A stretch of DNA of 64,000 nt from Torymus aiolomorphi (taxonomy: Eukaryota; Arthropoda; Insecta; Hymenoptera; Torymidae). Location: assembly GCA_036365515.1 (NCBI GenBank), contig CM070874.1, positions 216,331,442 through 216,395,441 of the forward strand. The letters are read 5' to 3'. Every line of letters starts with the position of its first letter. Within the stretch, counting starts at the first letter, position 1. Both the position numbers and the translations under genes were made by a program. Below the pieces are notes generated by a model. That model did not search any database. It was not told the origin of the DNA and was given only the letters and a program-made list of their open reading frames with translations. Shown one piece after another: positions 1-10,599 of the stretch.

Positions 1-2
1 AC

Positions 3-377
3 ATCACTAGATCCCAAGACCCAGAAGAGAATATACCTTGCCCACTGGCCACGAGGAAAACAGAAAATTTGGACAACATCGTCTCTCATATGAAAGAAAT
101 AGGGGCCCGCACGAGAACTACTACTTTTACCCATAATTTGGTATATGGAGGTATAGCTGCCCAAGGTATAATAGCTCTCACAGCGGCGGTAGCTTTCCTT
201 CTAATTCGCAAGAGAGGGGGAATCAGAAATCGACTGCAGGAAAGGAATGAAGTCAATCCAATAGCTCCTCAAATCCCTCTCACCTACATAGCTCTCCAAC
301 CCATGCCTTCTAGGGCAGTATCAACTCCAGCCTTGATGTACCCCGCCCTTCCACCCCAATTGGCTGAGATTGACTAA
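3..377 (+). CDS. 3' end of an envelope-like membrane protein (5' part outside window)
   Basis: The frame is open from the first bases of the window and stops at 375-377, so only the C-terminal end of a longer protein is present. A hydrophobic stretch of about 22 residues (bases ~141-206; the core contains GGIAAQGIIALTAAVAFLLI) is followed by basic residues RKRGG and a roughly 55-residue proline-rich tail. This is the arrangement of a type I membrane glycoprotein anchor and cytoplasmic tail. It sits upstream of two more ORFs, a polypurine tract and an LTR, the usual place for env in an insect LTR element, so Env is the best reading. The ectodomain is absent, so the glycoprotein class cannot be told. 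Another membrane protein remains possible. Confidence 0.55.
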   Translation: MTRSQDPEENIPCPLATRKTENLDNIVSHMKEIGARTRTTTFTHNLVYGGIAAQGIIALTAAVAFLLIRKRGGIRNRLQERNEVNPIAPQIPLTYIALQPMPSRAVSTPALMYPALPPQLAEID

Positions 378-380
378 CCC

Positions 381-396
381 CATCTTTCCCTTTCAG
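381..396 (+). promoter_or_regulatory. 3' splice-acceptor-like site before the RRM ORF
   Basis: A pyrimidine-rich run (catctttccctttcag) ends in AG at 395-396, 8 nt before the ATG at 404. Its place directly between the env-like stop and the next ORF suggests that the downstream ORF is expressed from a spliced mRNA. Splicing itself is inferred. Confidence 0.5.
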
Positions 397-403
397 CTCG
401 GAC

Positions 404-1147
404 ATGGCCACCTTGACCTCGAATCCCTCGGACCTCAATGTGACCTTTAATAAGGACCTCGGACTTGATGGACTTATCACCTGCTTTAAGCAGGCCGGAC
501 CTATCATTATGGTACAAATAACAGCCGAAAGCCTCACCACTCAAACAGCCAAAATCATTTTCCAAAATAAACAAGATGTGGAGGTAGCCGAACAAAATAA
601 GGATCTGTGGTTGTTAGAGGACTCATTAGACATCAAACCGACCAGCGAACTCGTGTCCAACAGCCCTTCACCGCGGCTAATGTCGCAAGTCCACGTTGTC
701 AACCGGAGGCGTCATCGATCGCCGGACCCCTCAGAATTGACGGAGAAAACTCGTCTCTTTTGCCAAATACCTTGGTCAAGGATCGAAGGAGATAAAGACC
801 CGACCACGATTAAACAGGAATAGGAAGAATTATTTTTCAATCATTTCGCCAAATTTGGTATAATGGAATACTGCAATACCATCCTCGATCGCAAGGGTCG
901 GCTATCTCATGGATTCGTTAAATATCACCAGGAAGACTCCGCTCGGCGAGCGCTTCAGCAAAGCGACGTGCGCTATGGTGCCATACCGGGACAACGCCAA
1001 TACGCCGGTACAGTGTACGTCATGAAGATAACGCATCCTACCTGTGGTTTAGAAATCGACCGCAGGAATTACACCTTACTTGAAATGACCTGTGAGCCCC
1101 AACGTGCTATAAAATCTGCCGGGACCTCTCAAACGGACAACCTCTGA
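404..1147 (+). pseudogene. RNA-recognition-motif (RRM) accessory protein with one in-frame stop
   Basis: One frame runs from ATG 404 to the stop at 1145-1147 and is interrupted only by TAG at 821-823. The part before the stop (139 codons) ends with an RNP2-like strand (LFCQIPW). The part after it has an amphipathic helix, then an RNP1-like strand (GRLSHGFVKYH) and a second helix (EDSARRALQQ), in the order expected for an RRM fold. The stop therefore falls inside the domain between RNP2 and RNP1. RRMs bind single-stranded RNA, so an element-encoded RNA-binding role is a reasonable inference. An RRM gene after env is not a standard part of insect LTR elements. The TAG may be a nonsense mutation or, less likely, a readthrough codon. 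An ATG at 863 lies after the stop, but a product from it would lack RNP2. Confidence 0.6.
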
Positions 1148-1236
1148 GGACTACATTAATTAACCACATGTAAATAACTACTAACACCATCTCTTCTGCT
1201 CGACGACTTTTCCTTAATGTACATTCCATTTTCCCG

Positions 1237-1267
<31 letters not shown>
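1237..1267 (+). repeat. A31 homopolymer between two ORFs
   Basis: Thirty-one consecutive A residues follow the RRM ORF by about 90 nt. It could be a decayed poly(A) tail of a retroposed RNA or simple slippage. It lies upstream of the splice-acceptor-like site of the next ORF. Confidence 0.9.
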
Positions 1268-1269
<2 letters not shown>

Positions 1270-1300
1270 AAATATGCTTAACTACGCAGTTGCCTTAACC

Positions 1301-1319
1301 ATGTTTAATTCTATTATAG
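1301..1319 (+). promoter_or_regulatory. 3' splice-acceptor-like site before the 1323 ORF
   Basis: The T-rich sequence ending ctattatag places AG at 1318-1319, 3 nt before ATG 1323. It is weaker than the site at 395 but in the same relation to its ORF. Confidence 0.35.
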
Positions 1320-1322
1320 GAA

Positions 1323-1814
1323 ATGGCCGCTACCTCTCTTGAGATCCTGTGTGTATCACTAACAACCCCCAAAGAAGTAGCCATCCTATGCTACATGGAT
1401 CAAGGAACAGAGGTTATGGAAAATCACCTCAGGACTTATGGGAATTTGCAAGAACCCTTACATATACAAGAAACAACAGGGATCCTTTCCATTTTCGCTA
1501 CCTATGGAACAGAGGAGATAGCCAAAAGAGCTAGCGAGAACTTGAAGATGCTGTGCCCAGAATGGCCCCAATCTCACAACCATGGCATAATCGTGCCTCG
1601 GGGCCAGGGTTGGTTGTTCCCTGCTGTAGATCCTCGGAACTGTCAATATAGTAGGCTACTCTTCATACCAGGAGGATGTTGGCTAGCCAACCAATATTTG
1701 GAAAGATCACTAGCTTCCCGAGGCCAAAACAGATTAAGATCCAGGTCGAATTTAGGTACGGATGATTCTCATTCCTCCGATTACTACCCGCCGTCCAAAA
1801 GGTATCGATTATAG
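1323..1814 (+). CDS. unidentified 163-aa accessory ORF of the left-edge LTR element
   Basis: An uninterrupted ORF starts at ATG 1323 in a good context (gaaATGGCC) and ends at 1812-1814. I recognise no family. The N-terminal two thirds look like a folded globular domain with alternating hydrophobic strands. The last 35 residues are rich in Arg and Ser with several Tyr and end in a basic patch (SKRYRL), which could be a nuclear or RNA-binding tail. It lies between the RRM ORF and the LTR, in the same orientation, and has its own upstream acceptor-like sequence. It is probably an accessory gene of the element. That it is complete while its neighbour carries a stop is notable, but a length of 163 codons alone is only moderate evidence. 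Confidence 0.5.
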   Translation: MAATSLEILCVSLTTPKEVAILCYMDQGTEVMENHLRTYGNLQEPLHIQETTGILSIFATYGTEEIAKRASENLKMLCPEWPQSHNHGIIVPRGQGWLFPAVDPRNCQYSRLLFIPGGCWLANQYLERSLASRGQNRLRSRSNLGTDDSHSSDYYPPSKRYRL

Positions 1815-1863
1815 AATACATGTATCCAATGATCTGGAGACAACCTCTGAACAGGCGTAATAA

Positions 1864-2109
1864 ACAATATACGTTTATCTTGATCGGCTCCTGGAACAAT
1901 CTCTAAAATCTCTACAGGAACTAGCAGTTTTCTCGCTACTCGATCTCCTCTTTCTTGTTCTCCATGTTAGCGAAAAACCTCCCAAACGTCGGGACTTTTT
2001 GGAGCTTTATCAATCACAAACTCCGGATAGAAGAAGGATTATGACAACTGAAATTGCAGGGACCTATCTTCACAAAATCTTCCATTATCAACATGCAAAT
2101 AACCTATAG
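1864..2109 (+). CDS. possible short hydrophobic ORF lacking an upstream ATG
   Basis: Between stops at 1861-1863 and 2107-2109 the frame is open for about 80 codons. It encodes a leucine-rich hydrophobic segment (bases ~1921-1968) followed by a basic region (SEKPPKRRDF). There is no ATG before the hydrophobic segment, but an acceptor-like sequence (aaaatctctacag) ends at about 1917, so it could be an exon of a spliced product. Chance openness is quite possible. Confidence 0.22.
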   Translation, partial: TIYVYLDRLLEQSLKSLQELAVFSLLDLLFLVLHVSEKPPKRRDFLELYQSQTPDRRRIMTTEIAGTYLHKIFHYQHANNL

Positions 2110-2169
2110 CGCGTCAAAATTTTCAATAATTTATATTGTATATTTATAGTACTTGCCGGGGCGGCAAGC

Positions 2170-2184
2170 AAAACAAGAGGGGGA
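2170..2184 (+). promoter_or_regulatory. polypurine tract of the left-edge LTR element
   Basis: The purine run aaaacaagaggggga ends 3 nt before TGTTACATTATG. A purine tract abutting a TG-starting repeat is the primer site for plus-strand DNA in LTR elements and marks the 5' edge of the 3' LTR. Confidence 0.6.
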
Positions 2185-2187
2185 TAT

Positions 2188-2938
2188 TGTTACATTATGT
2201 ATTTTTGTTCAAAAATAATCTAAATTTTATGTGTTAAAAACGAAATGTATTGAATATAACTTAATACAATTGAATGAGGAAATAGCGAAAATGCAACAAC
2301 CTCTAAGCATTTCAATAGCAAGCAGTGATATTCCAGGTGAACGTCCGCTGTTTCGTTACTGAAATTTCAAGTGCTGATCGCGCAGCAACGCGCTGGCTGC
2401 CGGAACGTGGCGAGTCGCGACGCCTGGAGCCACCGCGTTGCAGCGAGGGCAGCACGTCGCGGATCTATTGCGCGAGCGCCGCGTTACCGACGCTGGAAAA
2501 TAGTATGAGTGCGAGAGAGAGAGAGAGAGAGCGACCGAAGAATGATGTAGGAGGGGAAGAGAAAACGTGGACAATACGAAGGTGTGAAAAGGAAATTAAT
2601 TTATTGGGTAGAGTGGAAAAACCAATTAAGAGAGAAAGATCGGTATAACGTGTGCGACGAAGAGTGTAAAGTCGTGTATTATATTTATATAGCACGAGTT
2701 CAATTGTGATAATTATTGTACTTATTTGCGTATTCAGTAAACCCGCGTAAACGATATCGAAAGAAAGAATGATCGAATTTTATTGTTTTATAATAATAAT
2801 AATAAAGAATTAGATATTGAGCCAAGTCGAGACGAAAAAGAGAGATTGAAGCAAGTGTATAACTGAGGAAATAAAAGGAAATTAATACATTATTCAGGAA
2901 TTTGATTTCTCCTAAATCTTTCCCTCCAGTATTATTCA
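2188..2938 (+). mobile_element. putative 3' LTR of the left-edge element (right end uncertain)
   Basis: The sequence starts TGTTACATT just after the polypurine tract. It contains a GC-rich island (about 2340-2490), a GA microsatellite (2513-2532), and AATAAA-like signals near 2803 and 2866. A possible end is the CA near 2937-2938, followed by a donor-like ggtaag. The partner LTR is outside the window, so neither the right end nor the target duplication can be fixed. ORFs crossing this stretch follow the GA repeat and are not credible genes. Confidence 0.45.
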
Positions 2939-4032
2939 GGTAAGACTTTATGTTACTATTTTAATTAAACACGTATACACATACAACCAGATTATTCGGA
3001 AATATATAGCTGTAACTATATGTAGATAACTATACATTATTTTTGATTAAATTTTATTCATTCTTATTATCCCCGGATGTAATAATTATCTGCGTTGGGA
3101 ATCGATTAAATTCAATATTTGGGGAAAGGGTTATTTTAATCAAAGAGCCTTCATAAAGCATTCCAAATAAGGATAAATAATTGTGGAAATTTATATTGTC
3201 ATTAATCCGAGCCACGAAATCTTTATCTGAAAACTAAACTCTCTTGGAAAAACGCATTACGAGATATCATTAAAGTCAAAGGTTTTTCTTATACATGTTT
3301 CGTTCAACAATTAACATTTTATATTTTTAACGTAAGAATTATCAATTATTTATTTATTTATTTAGTATTATTAATAATCTAGTGATTGTCTTAATAAACA
3401 AATTTAAACCTTATAAAACTGTCGCTAGTAGAAATATCCTTATTGTTTTGAGGGATTAATAAATTTTAAGTATATTAAGAATTGTCACTATTTCCTTAAT
3501 CTATTGTGATACAAATCGTAAACACGCTTTTAAGGGGTTTTCCTTAATGATATGAAGACTGAGTTACCCTATATAATCGTTAATTCGGATCTATTAGTGT
3601 TCTTATATCTCCAATTCTTGTATCATCTAACTTTAGGCTTCTAGAAAACCCAAAGATCGAGCCCGTTACCCTAATAGTTTATAGTCTTCCCAACTAAATC
3701 TAACATTATTTTCTACAAAGAGAAATTATTTCAGCTAGAGCACTTATTTAGAATCTTTATAGTAATTTTGACCTAATACTACTTGACACATACGCACACA
3801 CATATATATATATATATGTACTTCCAATTATTATGATAACCACATTTTTTTTATGTCTAAACCCTTATCTATTTTCCCATATTAATATTAACGTTAGATA
3901 CATGTTGTTTAGTATGAGAATTTGAACGGAGTATAATTTTCATTAGATTCTATCTTTATTTTGGTGACATTGAGGTGAGAAATAGAGGTAAGGAATGAGA
4001 GACGTCCTTGGGCGACGACCGAATTTTATTAT
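2939..4032. other. AT-rich stretch without recognisable genes
   Basis: No ORF, RNA gene or clear repeat family is visible apart from a short TA/CA microsatellite near 3790-3816. If the adjacent env-bearing element kept a full low-coordinate LTR, it should lie here, but I could not find a copy of the high-coordinate LTR by eye. Confidence 0.5.
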
Positions 4033-4068
4033 TGTTACGGAGAGGTATTTCTAACCTCTCTCGTAACA
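4033..4068 (-). repeat. terminal hairpin at the env-proximal end of the element
   Basis: A 36 bp imperfect inverted repeat starts TGTTACGGAGAGG and ends CCTCTCTCGTAACA. On the minus strand it would be the first bases of the 3' LTR, and the env stop codon lies inside it. A similar GTTACG...CGTAAC hairpin ends the other LTR at 16090-16108. Confidence 0.55.
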
Positions 4069-6115
4069 GAATGAAAAGATTTTTACTTCAGTTTTTTGTA
4101 TGGGTGTTAGTTGGATATCGTTTGTTGAGTTAGAGGGTGATTTAGGAAGGGGTGGTAGGGGTCTCAGATTAAATGGTCTTTGTATTTTTAATTCTTGTAA
4201 TTCGAATTCCTCGTGTTTTTTAGTACTGATTTTTCTTTGGATTGGCCTAGAGATTGTCGGTTTGCTGACTATTATTTCTTCTAACTCGTCGTTGCTTTTA
4301 TTTTTTTCTCTTGTCTCATCAAGTTTGTTCAAAACTACTAGTAGATGCGTTATGGAGGTAAACATTGCCCCAAAAAGGTGTTTGGAACATCCTTATAGTT
4401 TTTGTAATGTGTAACCTCGTATTACTGTATCTACTAACATTTTTATTAACTGTAGTAGGATTAGAGTCATTATAATTCCGGAACTATATATGTATTTCTC
4501 TAGTAGTTTTTTCCAAGTATTTTCAGCAATGTTCTTTCTGTGAGAAGATTACTCATGATGTCATCTTTTGCAGAATTTTCGCTTCGTGTAAACTTTGCTA
4601 TTGTGTTTATTATAGATTTTTTTTCCATCGGGTAAAGTAGTCTTTCCTGGAAATGTTACAAGTCTTGTTGTGTATATATCCCACTAGTTGCTAGTGAGGT
4701 TAATTTTTCCGGGGTCCAATTTTTGATTATTTTTGGTTTAAAGGTGGTTATGTCTTTTTCAACCTTTCTAGGTGTGGGTGTTAGACTTATCCAGTTATTA
4801 TCTATTTTGTAGTACGGTGGAATTATTGTATCACAGTCGATTTGAGTTCCTGTTCTTATTAAAATATGAGTTTTTGGTGTAAGAAACCAAGTAGTATTTC
4901 TAGCTGTAACAGGAAGTTCTTCGTAACATTCTATTGTATGCTTGATTTTTACGTTGATAGGGGTGCATTTTATTACATGTATTGCTTCCCCTGCGAGTCG
5001 TGCAAGGTATCCTGGTTTTTGCATTACATTGTATGCAAATTCATCTGGGGAATGGGAGGTTAAGGATAAGGAATTTAGAAATTCCTTTCTATCTAATTCA
5101 CATATTTTTCACATATTAAAATGTTTAAATATAAGCTTTTAAATTGCGCCCGAAAATGTTTTTCTACATGAACAAATTTCGCATCTGTATACGCAAAAAT
5201 ATCTATGTTGATTAAATCTCGCTGGTGACTCACATCGTTATCGAATAGTACATTTACGTTGGTTTTTTCGTAAATAAATAATTTAGGGTGTTCCGTTTTT
5301 GTTATAATTCTGTCGCAAAACTTAATACTTTCTACAGCATTAAAAGAAAAAGATATATCTTAAGTATTTATTGTATACATTATTTCCTGGTTTGGTGATA
5401 ATGTTTTTGTTACGGTGCCCTTAAATAGAAAAACATATTTGTTATCAAAACAGTTTTCGTTTGGAAAATGCGACCAAAATGTGTAACCGGCTTGAACGTC
5501 TATGCAATGCTCGTCTGAGAATTTGCATGTCGTTCCTGAATTTAAATGTAATTTATTATTATTTAAATTTACCTTTGCGTATTCTTCCGTAAGTGTAATT
5601 TTTATGAGTCCTTGAACAAGAACATTATCCCAACTTCCATAATCATCCGCGTAGGTGCCTCCCGAACAAGATTTCCCTTCGATTTTTCCTGCGAGGTCTA
5701 TTTCTACTGTTTTGGTTTCGTTTATTTTAATATTTGCTATTGTATGAAAGTTGTCATATTTAAATATTCCTGTATTGTGTAGAAATTTACATTGTTCAGC
5801 ACTAATGTCGTATAAATATTCCTGTAGGCCGTTTTCAACTGGACGTAAGTGGCTGAACATTCCGCAGTGATATATTGTTCGTCTTATTTCTATTTTGCAT
5901 TGCATTACGTGATTTGTTTTGAATTCCGCTAATTGTAGTAATTGTATGGTCGTATTTGTTATTACTAAATCTTCCTCGTGAAAATTACAGTCTCCGTTGT
6001 CTACGAGAGAGTACGTTGTTACTGTTGGGTCAGTAGAACCGCAATCGAATCCAATCATTGCTTGGTTTGGTTGTAGTAAATTATATATTAAAAATATTTT
6101 TAGTAACTCCATCAT
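4051..6115 (-). pseudogene. env: env glycoprotein pseudogene of the env-bearing element
   Basis: It starts at ATG 6115 with a hydrophobic signal peptide (MMELLKIFLIYNLL) followed by a cysteine-containing mature start (IGFDCGS). It continues through an ectodomain with many Cys and N-glycosylation motifs, a membrane anchor at about 4440-4505, and a cytoplasmic tail with a proline-rich LRPLPPLP. The FDCGS start and the cysteine spacing recall the glycoproteins shared by chuvirus-like RNA viruses and some insect LTR elements; that is a family resemblance from memory. Breaks are in-frame TAA at 5360, an 11-bp tandem duplication at 5098-5119, TAA at 4656, a frameshift before the anchor, and another stop near 4393. 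No functional Env can come from this copy. Confidence 0.65.
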
Positions 6116-6118
6116 GTC

Positions 6119-6135
6119 CTATAACAGAAAATTAT
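6119..6135 (-). promoter_or_regulatory. 3' splice-acceptor-like site before env
   Basis: On the minus strand a T-rich run ending ctgttatag puts AG at 6120-6119, 3 nt before the env ATG. Env of errantivirus-type elements is made from a spliced RNA, so this fits. It is the same arrangement as at 1318 in the left-edge element. Confidence 0.45.
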
Positions 6136-6392
6136 GTTATTATTTTTATTATTTTACAAGACTTAATTTGTTCGAATGAACTGTTTTTGCTTTTCCGTTG
6201 TAGTTTATAGTAATATTGTTATTTGCATTTATTTTTATTATGTCAAACGGACCTTGATAATGATTTTGTTCAAGTTTTCCCGATTTTGGTTCTTTTAAGA
6301 GCCATACCGTGTCTTCTTTTTTAAATTGTATCGGGTTTATAAGTTTGTCATAATGAGTTTTTGATTTTTGTTTTGAAATTATTAAGTTATTT

Positions 6393-7292
6393 CTAGTAGT
6401 ACTCAGTAGTTGTAGTAATGTTTTTTATTAATTTTTCTAAATACCCGTTATAGGTCGGTAATAATTCCGATCTTTTAATTGGTTCACTAGATGGGACTCT
6501 TGCAGGATAAGCAAAAACAAGTTCGTATGGTGTAAACTTATGATTACTATGTACGCTTGTATTATAATGAAGTTGTGCAAATTCTATTAATTCGTCCCAT
6601 TCGTATTTTTTTGTTGAAAAATTTGTTAGATATTTGCATAGTGGGTGGTGTGCCCTTTCTAAGGATCCATTTGATTGTGGCGAAAATGCTGTTGTTTCAA
6701 TTTTTTTGAATTTGAATCTTTTAGCTATTTGTTTAATAAAATTACTTGTGAAATTTGCTCCTCTATCGGTTAGTACTATTTTTGGTGAGCCAAATATACA
6801 TATAAAATTTTTTATAAAAGCGTTTGATACTGATTCCGCCGTTTGATCTTTTAAGCATGATAAAATTACAAATTTAGATAATTGATCTTGTATAGATAAA
6901 ATATATTTATTACTATTTTTAGTAGTGTTAAATGGACCTACGATATCCATAGCGATTTTATCAAAAGTTTTTGCTGGTGTGTCTGTGATAATCATTGGTT
7001 GTTTAGTTCTTTTACGTTTTAGTTTATTTCTTTGGCAAATTTCGCATTTATTTACTCTGTTCTGGATGTCTGATTTCAAATTTTCCCAAAAATATTTCTC
7101 TTTTATACGATTGTAAGTTCTGTTTATGCCTGAATGTCCCCCTATTGTAGAGGAGTGATAAGTATCAAAAATTCTATTTCTATCGTTTATATTTACGTAA
7201 TCTATATTATTCAGACATATTATTACTTTAATTTTTGTGTTTTGAAAATTGTCCTTCAATACTTCTTCTATTTCTTCCCAACTTATTCCCAA
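6393..7292 (-). pseudogene. integrase domain of the env-bearing element
   Basis: An open stretch of 299 codons contains the N-terminal zinc-binding HHCC motif (GGHSG ... CEICQ), then the catalytic core with D in AMDIVGPF, D in LTDRGANF and E in NGSLERAH, so the DDE triad is present. It inserts element cDNA into the genome. It is separated from the RNase H frame by a frameshift near 7283-7292, where a 12-bp unit (ttcccaacttat) is repeated in tandem. It ends before env without an intact chromodomain-like tail. Confidence 0.8.
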
Positions 7293-8203
7293 CTTATATT
7301 AAAAATGAATATCTTCTGTGTGTTCAAAATTTCTTTTAATTTTTGTATTAATTTTATTAAGTTTTCTTTAACTATTTTCGATGTTGCTGATGTATCGAGA
7401 CATAAAATAAATATTTTCTTATTTTCAATATTAATTATATCTATTTCGCCCTTTTTGCAGTTTGTATTTATTTTTAAGTTTTTATTTTTGATTAATAAGT
7501 TAGTATTCTCGTCTAATGTTTGGTGTTCATGTGATATAAGATGCACAATGTTGTCGTTTCTAAATTGTATTGCGTTTTTTGAATATATTATGTTTTGTTG
7601 CGTTTGCGTTGTCGTGCCGTTGTTGTTTTTGCTATTTTTATCTTTTTTTTCCTGTTTTTGTGTATCAGCTGTAGTTTTTCTTGATCTTCCCCCTTTTTGT
7701 TGAGTTTTTGACTGAACTTTATTCGTTTCGCTTGTTTTATCAGTTTCGTTTGGTGATCCTATGTTAGTATTTAATTCGTTTCTTTTTTGTGCTCTTGTAA
7801 TTACGAAAACTTCTATGGGATTTCGGGACAGTGCGTCTGCGTTAGCATTTTGTTTCCCTGGTTTATACACGATATCAAAATCATAATCAGATAGTTTTAA
7901 TCTCCATTTTTGTACTCTAGCGTTGTTGTCAGCTGTTTTTAACCACAATAAAGGTTTGTGGTCTGTGACGATTGTAAATTTCGTTCCGTATATGTAATTT
8001 TTAAATGTTTTTACTGCAAACATTATAGCTAATGCTTCGTTTTCGTAAGTATGATATTTAATTTCAGCTTTATGTAAGCTTCTTGATGCATAAGCAATTG
8101 CTGGGTCTTTACCTATTATTCCTTGTGATAAAATTGCACCTAAAGCAAAGTTTGAAGCATCTGATGTAATAATAAATGGTTCGTCGAAATGTGGATATGC
8201 CAA
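7283..8203 (-). pseudogene. RNase H domain and linker of pol, env-bearing element
   Basis: The start carries the RNase H first Asp (ITSDASNFALG), then YENEALA and VTDHKPLLWL, ending in the conserved tether DIVYKPGKQNANADALSR. This is the Ty3/gypsy RNase H arrangement. The remaining ~170 residues are a lysine-, asparagine- and glutamine-rich linker before integrase. It is out of frame with RT upstream (shift near 8230) and with integrase downstream. Confidence 0.8.
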
Positions 8204-9005
8204 AGCTGGTGCTGTACATAGTAAATATTTAATTTCAACAAATCAATTTGTTGATCTTTTTCCCAATGAAATTTTACGTCTTTTTCTAGTAATATATTTA
8301 AAGGTTTTGTTATCTTTGCATAGTTTTTTATATGTCTTCTGTAGTAATTCGAAAGTCCTAAAAATTCTTTAATATTTCTAATGTTCTTAGGTATTGGAAA
8401 TTTATTTACTGCTTCTACCTTTTTTGGATCCGGTTTTATGCCATGTTCGCTTATAATATGTCCTAAATAACATACTTCTTTTTTTAAAAATTCGCATTTT
8501 TCCGGTTCTAATTTTAAATTAGCTGCCCCTAATTTTTGTACAACTATACTGAATCTTTCGTTTGTTTCGTCTATAGTCTCTTCAAAAATTATTATATCGT
8601 CAATAAAGACAAAGCATATTTTACCTATTAAATCGCCTAAGACTGTATTCAGAACTCTTTGAAATGTACGCGGCGAATTTTTTAATCCGAAAGGCAAAAC
8701 ATGAAATTCAAAGCATCCTAATGGATGTATACTAAAGGCCGTTTTATGTGTGTCTTTTGGTTTCATGGGAATTTGGTGAAACCCCGATTTTAAATCTATG
8801 ACATGATAAAATTTTGTTTTTCCCAATTGATCAAAAATTTCTGTAATATTTGGAAGTAAGTAAGGATCCCATATTGTTTTTTCATTTAATTTACGATAAG
8901 CTATGACTAAACGCCATCGTTTTTGTCCGTTTACTAGTTGTTTTTTTTCTACAATCCATGCTGGAGCGTTGAAAGCACTTTTTGAATTTCTTACCAGATT
9001 ATTTT
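8140..9005 (-). pseudogene. reverse transcriptase domain of pol, env-bearing element
   Basis: The domain holds the usual Ty3/gypsy blocks: WRLVIAYRKLN, IDLKSGFHQIPM, LPFGLKNSPRTFQR and the catalytic box VFIDDIIIF, where Phe-Ile replaces the common Tyr-x before Asp-Asp. The thumb region ends in GLSNYYRRHIKNYAKI. It copies element RNA to DNA. Frameshifts near 9005 (upstream, in an A-rich run) and near 8230 separate it from neighbouring pol parts. Confidence 0.8.
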
Positions 9006-9741
9006 TTATTAATTTTTATTTCTTCTACAGCCACTTCCTTTAGCTTATGTGGTAAAGAAAATTGTTTTACGTATACAGGTTTATCATCTATTAAGTTAAT
9101 TTCATGTTGTTCTACGTTACATGATCCTGAACTGTGGCCCTCTAACCAGAATATGTCTTTATTTTTCATTACTAAATCTTTAATAATTATTTTATTATTT
9201 TCAGGTAAGTTTTCGTAACGGATTTTTTTGAGTAACTCTTCCTCGCAGTCTGATTTTTTATTTGAATCGTTTTTTTCTATAAAATTTATTGATCCTAAGT
9301 TTAAAATTTCATTTTCATTTATTTGCAAATATCCGTTATTTGAAAACCGTCAGGCAAATAATCTATTTCGTAAGAGATAAAGTTATATTCTTTCTCGTTT
9401 CCATAAATTTTTTTATATTCTTCTAAATCAGCTTCAATATTCTTATTTATTATTGTTAAAAATTGTTTGTAGTCTGTCGGTTTGATTTCCTCAAAATCCA
9501 TTATTTCATCTTTATTTTCAAGAGCTGTATTAATATTATTTATTAAAGATTTGATATTATTTTTGTTATTCTGTAAAATTGTTTCGTAATGTACATCTGC
9601 TTTGTCCTTGGGTAATATTTCGTCGAGAATTTTTCCCTGTAGTTCTATTTCCTCTTTGTTAAGTTCAGGGATGTGATTTAAGATTTGTGTTATATCTTCA
9701 TAAAATGTTATTTCCGAAGTTATTTTCATCTCTTTTTTGTT
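9006..9741 (-). pseudogene. pol linker between protease and reverse transcriptase
   Basis: Two overlapping open frames (9729-9319 and 9328-8999) encode a Lys/Glu/Asn-rich protein with no catalytic motif. They connect the fold-back insertion to RT. The segment HEINLIDDKPVY lies where Ty3/gypsy RTs have their entry block (a peptide ending in P just before RT). The frame change near 9320 is a shift. Confidence 0.5.
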
Positions 9742-9745
9742 AATT

Positions 9746-10509
9746 GAAGGGCCGGATGCAATAAGGGGGTTAGCGCCCGAAAACCCGTAAAAGTATTGTC
9801 CAAGTGACTAAAATTTCAATGTAGCCAAATTAATTTTTAAAAAATATCACCTTGTAGGGAATGAAAAGAAGTATTTTTACCTAGAAGGAATTTTTTTTAT
9901 TCGACTTTCTTTTTAATATAAAAATTAAAAACTGAAAATTTTGTTCATCTATTTTTAATAGCTTTCAAAAACATTAATCGTCCAAACTTGGTCAAATATC
10001 ATCGAAATATTTTGAAATTTGACAGGAACGTGCAGAATACTCCAGCGTTGCCTATGGGATTGATAAAAGGATGTAAATCGATAATTGTTAATAATTATTT
10101 AATTGCAAATATATTACGATCGGTAATTACGTTTTCTTAACTTTAACGGAAAAAGTATCGAGGGAAGTTGAAGCTAGGAAAAACTTCCAGCGAGACATTT
10201 GTTCCTTAATAGTCTAATAAATTTCTGTCAAAGTTTCAAATTGATTTAATAATAAATGACTTAAATAGAGCGTTATTAATAGACGCGCGCTAGTAACGTC
10301 GGCGGCACGGCGTGAGCTAAGCCTGTGTTTACATGTTTTTGCACTGATGTATCAGGTTTATAAAAATTAACGAATTATTATGTAACGATATTATGTTTTA
10401 TATAACGTAAAAACACAGTTTATAAGTCAACGCACTGTACATATAATTACATTTTGTTAGTTGTTCATTAATACCATGTTCATTAAACTATCATAAGGAT
10501 ACACACACA

Positions 10510-10599
<90 letters not shown>

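Noticed and set aside
2325..2648. Open frame with an Arg/Glu run
   Set aside because: Lies in the putative LTR, starts without ATG (GTG) and is driven by the GA microsatellite.
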